Program-made: the position numbers and the translations under genes
The notes under the pieces: generated by a model
Told to the model about the DNA's origin: nothing
Seen by the model: the letters and a program-made list of their open reading frames with translations, nothing else
Database searches by the model: none
Source of the DNA: Nocardia altamirensis NBRC 108246
GTDB lineage: Bacteria; Actinomycetota; Actinomycetes; Mycobacteriales; Mycobacteriaceae
Direction of reading: 5' to 3'
DNA: 64,000 nucleotides
Assembly (NCBI RefSeq): GCF_001612685.1
Contig: NZ_BDAY01000012.1
Coordinates: forward strand, 1-64,000
Shown here: one piece after another, positions 51,421 through 60,653 of the stretch
Position numbering within the stretch: position 1 is the stretch's first letter
Layout: each line of letters opens with the position of its first letter

Positions 51421-52773
51421 TCAGAGGGCGGCATCCTCCAGCTCGGTCAGCGCATCCTCGAGGTGGTCGAGCAGCCGAGGGAGTTCCGGGACGCTGCGTC
51501 GGCAGCCGACGAGCCCGAAGTCGAGATTGCCGCCGTTGGTGGTCAGCGTGATGTTCACGGCCTGGCCGTCGAACGGGATCGACATCGGGTAGCTGGCGTC
51601 GAGGCGGGCGCCGTTCCAGTACATCGGTTCGCGCGGGCCTGGCACGTTCGAGATGACGATGTTGAACGCCGGATTGGTGTGCGGGATGAGGCCGGGCAGC
51701 AGGCTCAGGGCCAGCGGGCTGAGCATCAACGCGGACAGTGCCATCGTCTGCATGCTCGACAGCGAGCTGTAGACGCCCTTGCTCTTGCGCATGGATTCGG
51801 TCACCACGCGCAGGCGCTCCAGCGGATCGGCGACATCGGTGCCGAGATTGCACAGCACTGCGCCGACCTTCACGCCGTTGGTCTCGGTGTCGTCCTCCGA
51901 ACGCAGCGACATCGGCACCATGGCGATCAACGGCTTGTCCGGCAACTCGTTTCGCTCCGCGAGGTAGGCGCGCAGCGCACCGGAGGACATGGAGAGCACC
52001 ACGTCGTTGACGGTCGAGCCGGTCGCCTTCTTGACCTGCTTGATCCGCTCCAGCGGCCAGGAACGCACCACGGTGCGGCGCGCCCCGCCGATGGGCACGT
52101 TGAACATCGTGCGCGGCGCCTCGAACGGCATCGTCAGCTGTTGCTGGAGCAGGACCGAGCGGGCCGTGCGCAGCAGTGTCGGCCCAGATGCGGCTGCTGA
52201 CAACATGTTTCGTGCTATGCCGCGAAGCCCGGAGGTCGGCTCGGCCGCGGATTTACGCGGCGTTCTCGGCAGATTCCACGGGACCCGAGGTTCGGCGTCC
52301 GCTTCGTTCGTCAGCGTGCGCTGCATGACGCGTTGCGCGGAGACGCCGTCGATCAGGGCGTGGTGCATCTTCGAGTAGACGGCGAAGCGGCCGTCGGCCA
52401 AACCCTCGATGAGATAGATCTCCCACAGCGGGCGGTGCCGATCGAGCAGGGTGCTGTGCAATCCGGACGCGAGCTCGACCAGTTGGTCGATGCGGCCGGG
52501 GCGCGGCAGCGCGAGGCGGCGGACGTGGTATTCGAGTTCCACGTCGTCCTCGCGGGTCCACGCCATCTGCGGCGCGCCGAAGAGCGTGGCCGGGCGCTTA
52601 CGGAAGGTCGAGTCGATGTCCTTGCACGACAACAACTTTTCGTAGGTTTCCCGGCCGAAGTCGGGTCCGGCGTCTTCGGGGGCCTCGAAGAGTTGCAGGC
52701 CACCGACGTGCATCGGGTGTTCGCGGGATTCGGCGAGAAGGAAGACGGCATCGATCGGTGCGATGAGATCCAT
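51421..52773 (-). CDS. wax ester synthase/diacylglycerol acyltransferase (WS/DGAT)
   Basis: A 450-residue WS/DGAT protein. The active-site motif HHALIDG has His137, His138 and Asp142. The second family block NIVISNVPGPREPMYWNGARL is present. It would esterify acyl-CoA to diacylglycerol or a fatty alcohol, giving triacylglycerol or wax esters for storage, as in the mycobacterial Tgs family. Start 52773 begins MDLIAPIDAVFLLAE, the normal N-terminus of the family; upstream codons are discounted. In the mymA locus a Tgs gene is also present. Confidence 0.88.
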   Translation of the reverse strand: MDLIAPIDAVFLLAESREHPMHVGGLQLFEAPEDAGPDFGRETYEKLLSCKDIDSTFRKRPATLFGAPQMAWTREDDVELEYHVRRLALPRPGRIDQLVELASGLHSTLLDRHRPLWEIYLIEGLADGRFAVYSKMHHALIDGVSAQRVMQRTLTNEADAEPRVPWNLPRTPRKSAAEPTSGLRGIARNMLSAAASGPTLLRTARSVLLQQQLTMPFEAPRTMFNVPIGGARRTVVRSWPLERIKQVKKATGSTVNDVVLSMSSGALRAYLAERNELPDKPLIAMVPMSLRSEDDTETNGVKVGAVLCNLGTDVADPLERLRVVTESMRKSKGVYSSLSSMQTMALSALMLSPLALSLLPGLIPHTNPAFNIVISNVPGPREPMYWNGARLDASYPMSIPFDGQAVNITLTTNGGNLDFGLVGCRRSVPELPRLLDHLEDALTELEDAAL

Positions 52774-52906
52774 GATGTGGTCGCCCCCTGACGACAGTGG
52801 TGTGGTTGCAATCGAATCGACCACGTTGTCGGGCGGGCCCGTGCGCAGCCATGAATCCTGCGCGATAGAACCAACTTACCTGGACCGGGCGGGGTGTGCC
52901 CGGTGA

Positions 52907-53560
52907 TTAGCGAAGCTTTGACGCCAGTAAGTAGGCCTGCTGGAACCGTTCGTCCGGCTCTGGCTCCCTGACCAATTGCGCGTGCACCGTGAAACCGGCG
53001 TCACGCAACAGTCCGGCCAACCGTTCCGGCGACCATCGGTAGGCGCGAGTCACCTTGTGGTCGAACGCTTCTACCGTGTCGGGTACGTCGGTCGCCTGGA
53101 ATGCCAGCAGTGCGTGCCCTTCCCACGCGAGTACCCGATACAACTCGTTCAACACATCCGGCACGCGCTCGGGTGGGAGATGGATCATCGAGTACCACAC
53201 GACGAGACCGGCGAGACTGCCGTCACCCAAGGCCAACTGCTCCATCGAACCCTCGTCGAAGGACAGCTCCGGATACTGCTGCCTGGCGATGGCGAGCAAT
53301 TCCGGAGCGAGGTCGATGCCGAAGGCAGGCACGCCGAGCGCATTCAGATGGGCGGTGATGCGCCCCTCCCCGCAGCCGATGTCGGCCACCGAGCCGGACC
53401 CGCCTGCGCGGACCCGTTCCGCGAACACCGAAAGCATCGCGCGATCGAACGGCGCCGTGTCGAGGTGTCCCTTGACGAACTCGGTGTAGACGGCAGCGAT
53501 CTCGTTGTAGGCCTGACGGGTGGTGTGCACGTCGGCGGGGGCACTCGGATTTTCAACCAC
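52907..53560 (-). CDS. SAM-dependent methyltransferase
   Basis: A 217-residue class I methyltransferase. The SAM motif is VADIGCGEGRITAHLN, with the acidic GIDLAPELL strand end and WYSMIHLPPERV as post-motif. The start is unsure: GTG 53560 is used, GTG 53575 is equally possible, and no strong ribosome site is seen. Substrate unknown. It follows the SnoaL-like gene by 53 bp and may share its transcript. Confidence 0.78.
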   Translation of the reverse strand: MVENPSAPADVHTTRQAYNEIAAVYTEFVKGHLDTAPFDRAMLSVFAERVRAGGSGSVADIGCGEGRITAHLNALGVPAFGIDLAPELLAIARQQYPELSFDEGSMEQLALGDGSLAGLVVWYSMIHLPPERVPDVLNELYRVLAWEGHALLAFQATDVPDTVEAFDHKVTRAYRWSPERLAGLLRDAGFTVHAQLVREPEPDERFQQAYLLASKLR

Positions 53561-53613
53561 CCCAACATCATCCACAGGCGCGGCGGGCGCGGCCAGCACC
53601 CCACCTGTGACGG

Positions 53614-54054
53614 CTACCGCCCTGGTGTCACCGGTTCGAAGGCCTGCGCGACGGCCAGGCTGTCCTCGTAGACGTGGTGCCGGGTGATCCGGCCCGCCTC
53701 GACCGTCAGGTGCAGTGCGAACCGCGCGCGATAGGCGCGGCCGGTGCCGCGCGCCGTCTGCCGGATCTCGCCGAGCACGATCGCCTCGGCGCCGTCGACA
53801 ATGACCCGTTCGATCTCGGTCGCCGCCGCCTCCGGCACATGGTGATCGGCGATCGAGCGGAAATGCGCGGAGGATTCCGCGCCGGTCGATCGATGCCGGA
53901 TCCACGGGGTCACGGCGCGTCCGTGCTCGGCCTCCGGCCAGTTCAGCCGCCAGTCGACCTCGTCGGCATACAGGTCCGCGATCGCGTCGGCGTCCCCCGC
54001 GCCGAGGCGGCGCAGCAGTTCGTCGACTACCGCGCGGGTGTGCGCAGACGACAT
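53614..54054 (-). CDS. SnoaL-like/NTF2-fold protein
   Basis: A 146-residue NTF2-fold protein (VVDELLRRLGAGDADAIADLYADEVDWRLNWPEAEHGRAVTPW...ITRHHVYEDSLAVAQAF). The start is fixed by GGAGGG six bases before ATG 54054. SnoaL-like proteins bind or cyclise small hydrophobic ligands, or act as ketosteroid-isomerase relatives. The Asp and Trp near position 33-38 fit a ligand pocket. The upstream perfect inverted repeat may control or insulate it. Confidence 0.78.
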   Translation of the reverse strand: MSSAHTRAVVDELLRRLGAGDADAIADLYADEVDWRLNWPEAEHGRAVTPWIRHRSTGAESSAHFRSIADHHVPEAAATEIERVIVDGAEAIVLGEIRQTARGTGRAYRARFALHLTVEAGRITRHHVYEDSLAVAQAFEPVTPGR

Positions 54055-54127
54055 GGTGATCCCTCCGATCCACCGCGCCGCGTCCGATCGACGCAGCCGG
54101 ATCACCATTGTTGTCACGACATCTCGT

Positions 54128-54160
54128 CGTGGTCGATTACCTGACAGGTAATCGACCACG
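54128..54160. repeat. perfect 16-bp inverted repeat with one-base centre
   Basis: CGTGGTCGATTACCTG (54128-54143), A, then its exact complement (54145-54160). It lies between the EamA transporter end (54166) and the SnoaL-like start (54054), both on the minus strand. It could be a terminator for the transporter gene, a cruciform, or a regulator site centred on TTACCTGACAGGTAA. Confidence 0.8.
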
Positions 54161-54165
54161 CTCCA

Positions 54166-55152
54166 CTAGGTGTGTTCGTCGGCGCGGCCGCTGTGACTTC
54201 GGACCGCGCCGACATCGTCCTTGGCGACGCTCAGTTGGTGCTCGCAGCATTCGGTCACCGCTTCCGGTGCGGCAGGCGAGGCGACCAGCGCGTCTTCGCT
54301 CGCGTCGCGGCTGCGCGCGGTGCCGAGGATCGAGCCGAGGATCACCAGCGGGAAGCCGATCGCCATGCCCGCGGTGAGCGGTTCGCCGAGCGCCGTCACG
54401 CCGAGCACGATGGCTACCGCCGGGTTGATGTAGGTGATCACCGTCGCGCGGGCCGGGCCGACCTCGGAGATGAGCGCGAAGAACATCAGGAACGCGGCGG
54501 CCGTGCAGATCAGTGCGAGACCGACCACCGAGAGCGACGCGTCGACGGGATAGCTTGCCGGCCTGCGCAATGCGGCGAACGGTGCGTACACGACGGCCGC
54601 GATGAGCAGCGAGGCCGTCACCACGCCGAGCGGCGGCAGGTCGGCAAGAGAGCGGTTGATGATGATCGGGCCGACGGCGTATCCGATGGTGGTCAACGCG
54701 ATCGCACCGATGGCTGCGGGGTTGGTCAGGTCGATATCGAGGCCGACCAGGGTGACCACGCCGGCGAATCCGACGAGCAGCCCGATGACGCGGCGCTGAT
54801 CGAACTTGTCCTGGCCGAGCTTGGTCACGATGACCACCGCGATCAGCGGCACCGCCGCGATCAACAGGCCGACCGTCGAACTGTTCAGCGTGGTCTCGGC
54901 GTATCCGATGAACAGCCACGGGCCGACGATCTCCACCACCGTGTACAGCAGCAACGGCCGCCAGCGGCGGAACACCGGAGCGAGCGCCTTGGTGTACATC
55001 GCGATCGGCACCAGCACCAGCGCACCGATGAACGTCCGGCCGAACGCGACGAACACCGGGTCGAAGTCTTCCACTGCGATCCGGATCATCGCGTACGGCA
55101 CGCCCCAGATCACGCCCATGCCGAGGAACAGCGCCCAGCCGCGTTGTGTCAT
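54166..55152 (-). CDS. EamA/DMT-family transporter
   Basis: A 328-residue membrane protein with about ten helices in two EamA repeats (WALFLGMGVIWGVPYAMIRIA in the first, GPARATVITYINPAVAIVLGVTALGEPLTAGMAIGFPLVILGSIL in the second). It is a drug/metabolite exporter of unknown substrate, with a charged C-terminal tail of about 45 residues. ATG 55152 begins MTQRGW; GAGGG lies about 11 bases upstream. It is downstream of a methyltransferase gene by 165 bp. Confidence 0.85.
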   Translation of the reverse strand: MTQRGWALFLGMGVIWGVPYAMIRIAVEDFDPVFVAFGRTFIGALVLVPIAMYTKALAPVFRRWRPLLLYTVVEIVGPWLFIGYAETTLNSSTVGLLIAAVPLIAVVIVTKLGQDKFDQRRVIGLLVGFAGVVTLVGLDIDLTNPAAIGAIALTTIGYAVGPIIINRSLADLPPLGVVTASLLIAAVVYAPFAALRRPASYPVDASLSVVGLALICTAAAFLMFFALISEVGPARATVITYINPAVAIVLGVTALGEPLTAGMAIGFPLVILGSILGTARSRDASEDALVASPAAPEAVTECCEHQLSVAKDDVGAVRSHSGRADEHT

Positions 55153-55317
55153 CGCGTGACCGTCCCTCTGGTGGGAATTCCGGCTGGTGGAGAGATCATT
55201 GACATACCGCACTCGCTTTCGATCAACCGGAGCTTATACAGCTGGTCGGATCATCCGACAGATCCAATTCCTGCCATTGGGGGGCCAGTCCACTTCGGTG
55301 GCCAGGCAGCTTCGGCC

Positions 55318-56118
55318 CTATCTGGTTGCGGTGAGTACTTCCATGGTGACCGGCTCGATGAACCGTCCGTCCGGCGCGATCGCCAGCAGCGCTTCGCTGA
55401 TCGCTTCCTCGAAATCGGTCTGCCTGGCGCCGAGCAGCCTGCGCAGCGGGAGCGACGTCGAGTAGAGGTAGCCGATGGTCTGTGCCACCGTCCAGCATCG
55501 ATCGAATTCGTAGACCCGCCGCTGTACCTGTCGAAATGTCGAGCGCGCCAACACATCCTCGTGCGTGCGCCCGTCATCGGCCAGGGCGGGCCGCGCTTCG
55601 TGCACGTTCGGCAGGAAACGGTCCTGGATGTCCTCGATGACCTGCTGCCACGGAGTCTGCGGCCGGACAAGGCAACTGTCGTTCGCGATCACGATGCCGC
55701 CGTCCTCGACAACCATCCCGTCGAGCGCCGACAGCACCTGCTCGCGATCCATCCAGTGAAACGACCGCCCCATCGTCACCAGCCGAAAGCTCCCGAACCT
55801 TCCCGGCAGATCCACCGAACTGCCGCGCACCCAAGCAACATTGGCAACATGCGCGGCCTCCGCCTGGATCGCCGCCTCGACGAGCATCTCGATCTCGGGA
55901 TCCACGCCGACCGCCGCGCCGACATGCGCGGCCAGCGGAACAGTCAATTGCCCTGTCCCGCAACCGAGGTCGAGCAGTCGCCCGGTCCGGTCGAGCCGGA
56001 ACCGGTCGACGATGTCCGCGACCAGCGTCGAGGGATATCCAGGCCGGTATCGCGCGTAATGCCAAGCAGCACCACTGAACAGACCGCCGGACTTCCCGCG
56101 TGCATCGTCCATATCCAC
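55318..56118 (-). CDS. SAM-dependent methyltransferase
   Basis: A 266-residue class I methyltransferase of the type beginning FSGAAWHYARYRPGYPSTLV. SAM motif LLDLGCGTGQLTVPLAAH, acidic strand GVDPEIEMLVEA, and GRSFHWMDREQVL as post-motif. This group includes small-molecule methyltransferases of unknown specificity. The gene is divergent from AMP nucleosidase with about 140 bp between starts. Confidence 0.82.
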   Translation of the reverse strand: MDMDDARGKSGGLFSGAAWHYARYRPGYPSTLVADIVDRFRLDRTGRLLDLGCGTGQLTVPLAAHVGAAVGVDPEIEMLVEAAIQAEAAHVANVAWVRGSSVDLPGRFGSFRLVTMGRSFHWMDREQVLSALDGMVVEDGGIVIANDSCLVRPQTPWQQVIEDIQDRFLPNVHEARPALADDGRTHEDVLARSTFRQVQRRVYEFDRCWTVAQTIGYLYSTSLPLRRLLGARQTDFEEAISEALLAIAPDGRFIEPVTMEVLTATR

Positions 56119-56255
56119 CTCGGTGCTGCTCGGTCACCACGACTGACCCGGCGACTCGTCACCGCAGATTATGGCCCGGCGAGCCGGTCACCGCCGAGCT
56201 GACGCCGTCGCGCAAACGGGTTTCGCTGAACGAGTTCAGTCGGCAGAATCGTGGG

Positions 56256-57662
56256 ATGAATGCGGCCCGTGATCTCGTTACCTTTACCGATGCCGATGCG
56301 GCAGTTGCGCACATCACCTCGCTCTACCAGGACAGTGCCGAGACTATTCGCCGCAGTTTCGCTGCCGTTCGTCGCGGCGAGCACATCGATCCGGTCACTG
56401 CCACGTATCCGTATCTCGAAGTCAGTGCGGGCCGTTCGGAACTGCATGTCGACGCGCGGCTGTCCTACGGCGTCCTACTGGAGCCGGGCGCCTACGGCAC
56501 CACACTGACGCGGCCGGATTTGTTCGGGCGCTACTACCGCGAGCAGATCGATCTGCTCTTGCGTCATCACGGCGTCGCGGTGCAGGTCGGGGTCAGCGAC
56601 CGCGCCATCCCGCTGCCGTTCATCATCGAGGAGAGCGTCACCGACGTGACCGAGGCGGAGGTGCGCGGGCTCCAGGATCTGTTTGCGCTGCCGGATCTTT
56701 CGGCCACCGACGACCGCATCGCCAACGGCACCTTCGTCCGGCACGCGGACGAGCCGCGGCCGCTCGCGCTGTTCACCGCGGAGCGCGTCGACTATTCACT
56801 GGCTCGCCTGCACCACTACACCGGAACCGCGCCCGAACATTTTCAGAGCTTCGTCCTGTTCACCAATTATCAACGCTACGTAGACGAGTTCGTGGCATAC
56901 GGCCGAGCCGAGGCGTCGACCGACGGTCATTCCGGTTTCGTCGAACCACCCAGTGACGGCACCCGATCCTCGCTACCGCAGATGCCCGCCTATCACCTGA
57001 AGCGACCGGCAGGCGACGGCATCACGCTGATCAATATCGGTGTCGGACCGAGCAATGCGAAGAACATCACCGACCATCTCGCGGTGCTGCGGCCGCACTG
57101 CTGGCTGATGGTCGGCCACTGCGCAGGCCTGCGGCGCAGTCAGTTGCTCGGCGACTACGTGCTTGCCCACGCCTACGTCCGCGACGACCACGTGCTCGAC
57201 AAGGACCTGCCGCTGTGGACGCCGCTGCCGCCGATCGCCGAAGTCCAAGTGGCGCTGCAGGAAGCGACCACCACCATCACCGGGCTCAGCGGCCAGAAAC
57301 TCAAGACGCGCCTGCGCACCGGCACCGTCGTGTCCACCGACAACCGCAACTGGGAGCTGCGCATCGACGAGGAGTTCGCGCGGCTCAACCAAAGTCGGGC
57401 CATCGCGGTCGACATGGAATCGGCGGCCATCGCCGCCAACGGCTTTCGCTTCCGCGTTCCGTACGGCGCGTTGCTGTGTGTCTCGGACAAGCCGTTGCAC
57501 GGTGAGCTCAAGCTGCGCGGCATGGCCAACGCGTTCTACCGCGAGCGGGTCAGCCAGCATCTGCGGGTCGGCATCGAGACGATGAACCTGCTGCGCGCGC
57601 AAGGGGTCGACCGGCTGCACTCTCGCAAGTTGCGTGGGTTCGACGAGCCCGCGTTCCGCTGA
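56256..57662 (+). CDS. amn: AMP nucleosidase
   Basis: A 468-residue enzyme (E. coli Amn is about 484) that splits AMP to adenine and ribose-5-phosphate. The N-terminal regulatory part (YPYLEVSAGRSELHVDARLSYGVLLEPGAYGTTLTRPDLF) and the phosphorylase-fold catalytic C-terminal part (LINIGVGPSNAKNITDHLAVLRPHCWLMVGHCAGLR, VDMESAAIAANGFRFRVPYGALLCVSDKPLHGELKL) are both present, including the AVDMESA purine-site motif. It acts in adenine nucleotide balance. The start follows a weak GTGGG site. The gene ends at a perfect terminator. Confidence 0.9.
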   Translation: MNAARDLVTFTDADAAVAHITSLYQDSAETIRRSFAAVRRGEHIDPVTATYPYLEVSAGRSELHVDARLSYGVLLEPGAYGTTLTRPDLFGRYYREQIDLLLRHHGVAVQVGVSDRAIPLPFIIEESVTDVTEAEVRGLQDLFALPDLSATDDRIANGTFVRHADEPRPLALFTAERVDYSLARLHHYTGTAPEHFQSFVLFTNYQRYVDEFVAYGRAEASTDGHSGFVEPPSDGTRSSLPQMPAYHLKRPAGDGITLINIGVGPSNAKNITDHLAVLRPHCWLMVGHCAGLRRSQLLGDYVLAHAYVRDDHVLDKDLPLWTPLPPIAEVQVALQEATTTITGLSGQKLKTRLRTGTVVSTDNRNWELRIDEEFARLNQSRAIAVDMESAAIAANGFRFRVPYGALLCVSDKPLHGELKLRGMANAFYRERVSQHLRVGIETMNLLRAQGVDRLHSRKLRGFDEPAFR

Positions 57663-57677
57663 ACTACGGGAAAAGCG

Positions 57678-57711
57678 ATGTCCGGCCCGGAAATCTCCGG
57701 GCCGGACATCG
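57678..57711. terminator. bidirectional terminator between amn and cutinase genes
   Basis: A perfect 14-bp stem, GATGTCCGGCCCGG (57678-57691) with its complement (57698-57711), and a 6-nt loop, between two convergent genes. Confidence 0.85.
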
Positions 57712-57763
57712 TTGTTGCGGTTGACAACCGGGCCGTTCGGTGGCCGATTGTCGTGCGGTGCGG

Positions 57764-59509
57764 TTAGTTCGCCGGTTTCACCGTCGTGCTGGTGATGGTC
57801 GGCGCCGCGGATTCTGTTGTCGTGACCCGCGCCGCGGCCGGTGTCTTGGCCGGTGCGACCGTGGTGGTCGGCGCCGCCGTCTCGGTGGGGGCCACCGTCG
57901 TGGTCGGCGCGGGCGCGGTCGTGGTCACCTCGGGAGCGGCGAGCTGGGTGGCGGTGGTGGTCGGCGCTGTCGAGGTGGTCGTCGGCGCCGGGCTCGTCGT
58001 CGCGGTGCCGCTGGTCGTAGTGGTTGCGGTGGTCGGCGTCGTCGTTGCGGTGCCGCTCGTGGTGGTCGGCGCCGCGGAGGTGGTCGTCGTGCTCGCCCAC
58101 CGCTCCGACTTCGGCTTGGTGGTGGTGTCGACCGCCTTGTACATGGCGGCGAGATCCGACTCCTGCGGCGCGGCCTTGGTGTTGAGCGGCTTGCCGTCCT
58201 GCGCCTGCTTGGCCAGGTTGGACAGCCAGGCGGCCGCGTACTCGGCGGACGTCAACGGCTTGCCTTCGGACGCGTTCGCGTCCTTCCAGTAGTCGAAGTG
58301 GTGTCCGGTGTGGTTCGGGCCGAGAGTCAGCTTGTACGGGTCGCTCATAATCACCGGGATGGTGTTCTGGTTGGTCACGATGAGACCGATGATCTCGTTG
58401 AACACCTTCTGCGGCAGGTAGGCCAGCGGCGACATGTCGTCGGACGCAATCGCGTCCGCCTTGTTCACCGGTGTCTTCGGCGCAGCGCCGGGCTTGTAGT
58501 TCGGATCCGACACCTTCAGCAGCACGTCGAGGAACGTCTCGTCGCTCTTGAGCCAGTTCGGCTGCGAATTGATGTCCGCGAAGGCCGCCAAAGCGATCTT
58601 GCCGAGCGCCATGGCGACGCCCTGGCCGTTCTCCGGGTTGAGCCCGTCACGTTCGAGTGCGTCGACATTGATCTGCCTGCCGACGTTCACCACCAGCTGC
58701 AGCAGCGAAATGTTCTCCGGCGCAGCACAGGTGAGGTCGCCCTCGGAACAGAACGAGGCGATCTTGCCGTTCAACTTGCCGAAATCACCGCTGGTGCCTG
58801 GCAATGCGCCCTTGCCGGAGACCGGCTTTCCGCCGAAGTTCTGGTCGAACCCGTCGGGGTGGTTCGGATCCTTCGCGCCGATGAACGGTCCATCGCCCGC
58901 CGAGCGGCCGGAGTCGGCAAAGATGACGACGCCGACGACATTGTCGGGGTTGACGATCCCGTACCTGCCGTCCTTGTCGGCCTCCTGATTGCCGATCTTC
59001 ATCGCGACGCGACGCACCACATCCGCGCCCTCGCTGTAGCCGACGATGGAGAACCGGGTGTTCGGGCAGGCCTGGCGGATCTCGCGCATCACCTTCTCGG
59101 TGTTCGCGACGCCTGTGTTGACGGCGTCCTCATAGGTCGCCATGTTCGCCGGGTACGCGATGTACACCGCGGCGTACTTGCTCGGATCGACCGAGGCGCC
59201 CGGCGCGTTGACGACCGGATCCAGCCACTCGCTCTTGTGATCGCCGGACAGCGCGGCGGGCAGCTCATTACCGTTCGCGTCGACCAGCAGCTTCGTTGTC
59301 CCCGCGACCGGAGTGTCGCCACGGCCGGCCACCGAGACGCTCACCATGTCCTTGCACTCGGTGACGGATGCCCTGAGCTGCGTGTCCACTGATTTCGGCG
59401 TCGATGTCAATGCGAACGAAGTTGCGACGATCGCCGCAACGCCGAGCACCGCAGGCGCGGCAACGGCCGAAGCGAGGCGATGTCGCGCGAGGAGCTCGCG
59501 TAAACCCAT
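57764..59509 (-). CDS. secreted cutinase-family esterase with Thr/Pro-rich tail
   Basis: A 581-residue exported protein. Start 59509 has GGGGA about 7 bases upstream. Signal peptide about 15-36 (AVAAPAVLGVAAIVATSFALTS). Cutinase domain with the nucleophile Ser159 in GYSEGAD and a downstream Asp/His (SDPYKLTLGPNHTGHHFDYW). The last about 110 residues are a low-complexity Thr/Ala/Pro/Val tail, encoded by repeats of a ggtggtcggcgcc-like unit. It is likely O-mannosylated in the cell envelope. It could act on surface mycolate-type lipids or lipid esters; the substrate is not known. Confidence 0.88.
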   Translation of the reverse strand: MGLRELLARHRLASAVAAPAVLGVAAIVATSFALTSTPKSVDTQLRASVTECKDMVSVSVAGRGDTPVAGTTKLLVDANGNELPAALSGDHKSEWLDPVVNAPGASVDPSKYAAVYIAYPANMATYEDAVNTGVANTEKVMREIRQACPNTRFSIVGYSEGADVVRRVAMKIGNQEADKDGRYGIVNPDNVVGVVIFADSGRSAGDGPFIGAKDPNHPDGFDQNFGGKPVSGKGALPGTSGDFGKLNGKIASFCSEGDLTCAAPENISLLQLVVNVGRQINVDALERDGLNPENGQGVAMALGKIALAAFADINSQPNWLKSDETFLDVLLKVSDPNYKPGAAPKTPVNKADAIASDDMSPLAYLPQKVFNEIIGLIVTNQNTIPVIMSDPYKLTLGPNHTGHHFDYWKDANASEGKPLTSAEYAAAWLSNLAKQAQDGKPLNTKAAPQESDLAAMYKAVDTTTKPKSERWASTTTTSAAPTTTSGTATTTPTTATTTTSGTATTSPAPTTTSTAPTTTATQLAAPEVTTTAPAPTTTVAPTETAAPTTTVAPAKTPAAARVTTTESAAPTITSTTVKPAN

Positions 59510-59780
59510 GTCCTGATCCCCATTCCAAATTAGCGACAAAACAGACGGACAGCCCCCCGAGGCCGTATGTCACCAAGGACGTCGTGAATGGGGGGTCGAG
59601 TGTTACCGACTGGATGGATTGGTGATCTTGACCAGTGGGCACGGCAGTCCGCCGACTTTGCTGGTCACCGACGGTATCAGCGGTTTCCGTGACAACCGGC
59701 ACAGTTAAGCTCCGCTAACACTGAGGTCAATTTGCCCCGAATTGTCGGGGGATTCATTTTCTATATGGAGGCGATGCCTT

Positions 59781-60653
59781 TCATCGCGTGGCGCCGCGTG
59801 GTGTCCGGGATACGGGGAGGCCCGACAGTGCTGCTGCGGTCGCGGCGATCTCATCGATCGGCTTGTCTACCAAGCCCTCGATGCTGACCATCGGCGACTG
59901 GTAGGTCCGGCTGTTGGTCCTGGCGAGGGAAGCCTGCCAGCTGGAGAGCTGCCGCAGGTAGATGTCGTCGTCGTGCAACACGAAAGCGAGCACCTGGCGG
60001 GGGTCGCTTGCTGTCGCGCGCAGCGGAATGACCCTGATCTCGCGGACTGATTCCCAGCCGACTCGCACCTTGTGCTTCGACGTGTGCACGCCATCGGCAT
60101 CGAGGACAACCGCTCCACCCGAGAGCGCCGAGTACAACAACCAGCCGCAATACCAAAAGACTGGGACAGCCACGACTACCGCGATTCCCGTCACCCACGG
60201 GTTCGACACGAGCCAGCCCGTAACGAGCAGCAGAATGCTTATGCACACGTAGGGCGCCAAGATCAGTAGGAGGCCGCGCAATCGAACCCTGATCTCCAGT
60301 GGCTCGGATGACCCGGGCGCGATCTGTTCCCGAGGTGCCCCCTGGCTGACGTTCAGGATCTTGGTCAATGCGAGCTTGCGGCGAGCGGCGACGACGACAA
60401 GTCCGATCGCGCCAATGATGATCACGGGCAACGAATCTGTGGACTTCAGGCCCATCTTCCCTGTGCCGAACCCCAGTAGGAAACCGAGGATCGGGATGGC
60501 GGGAAGGACGATCGCGGCCGTCTGAACCGGGAAGCGCTGCAACGCTTTCTCGGCATACGCCCGCGCGATGCGGTCGGTCTCGGGATCGGCGGCGGGTTCG
60601 CCGCGCAGTAGTGCCTTGCGGGTGGCACGGTCCAGGTCACGCCAGGTGTTCAT
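59781..60653 (-). CDS. multi-spanning membrane protein, unknown function
   Basis: A 290-residue protein; start 60653 has GAGGGAG before the ATG. About four hydrophobic helices occur (AAIVLPAIPILGFLLGFG, LPVIIIGAIGLVVVAA, LRGLLLILAPYVCISILLLVTGWLV, WVTGIAVVVAVPVFWYCGWLLYSA). A soluble C-terminal third (GGAVVLDADGVHTSKHKVRVGWESVREIRVIP) resembles PH-like membrane-associated domains. No catalytic motif. It is transcribed away from the beta-subunit gene. Confidence 0.6.
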   Translation of the reverse strand: MNTWRDLDRATRKALLRGEPAADPETDRIARAYAEKALQRFPVQTAAIVLPAIPILGFLLGFGTGKMGLKSTDSLPVIIIGAIGLVVVAARRKLALTKILNVSQGAPREQIAPGSSEPLEIRVRLRGLLLILAPYVCISILLLVTGWLVSNPWVTGIAVVVAVPVFWYCGWLLYSALSGGAVVLDADGVHTSKHKVRVGWESVREIRVIPLRATASDPRQVLAFVLHDDDIYLRQLSSWQASLARTNSRTYQSPMVSIEGLVDKPIDEIAATAAALSGLPVSRTPRGATR

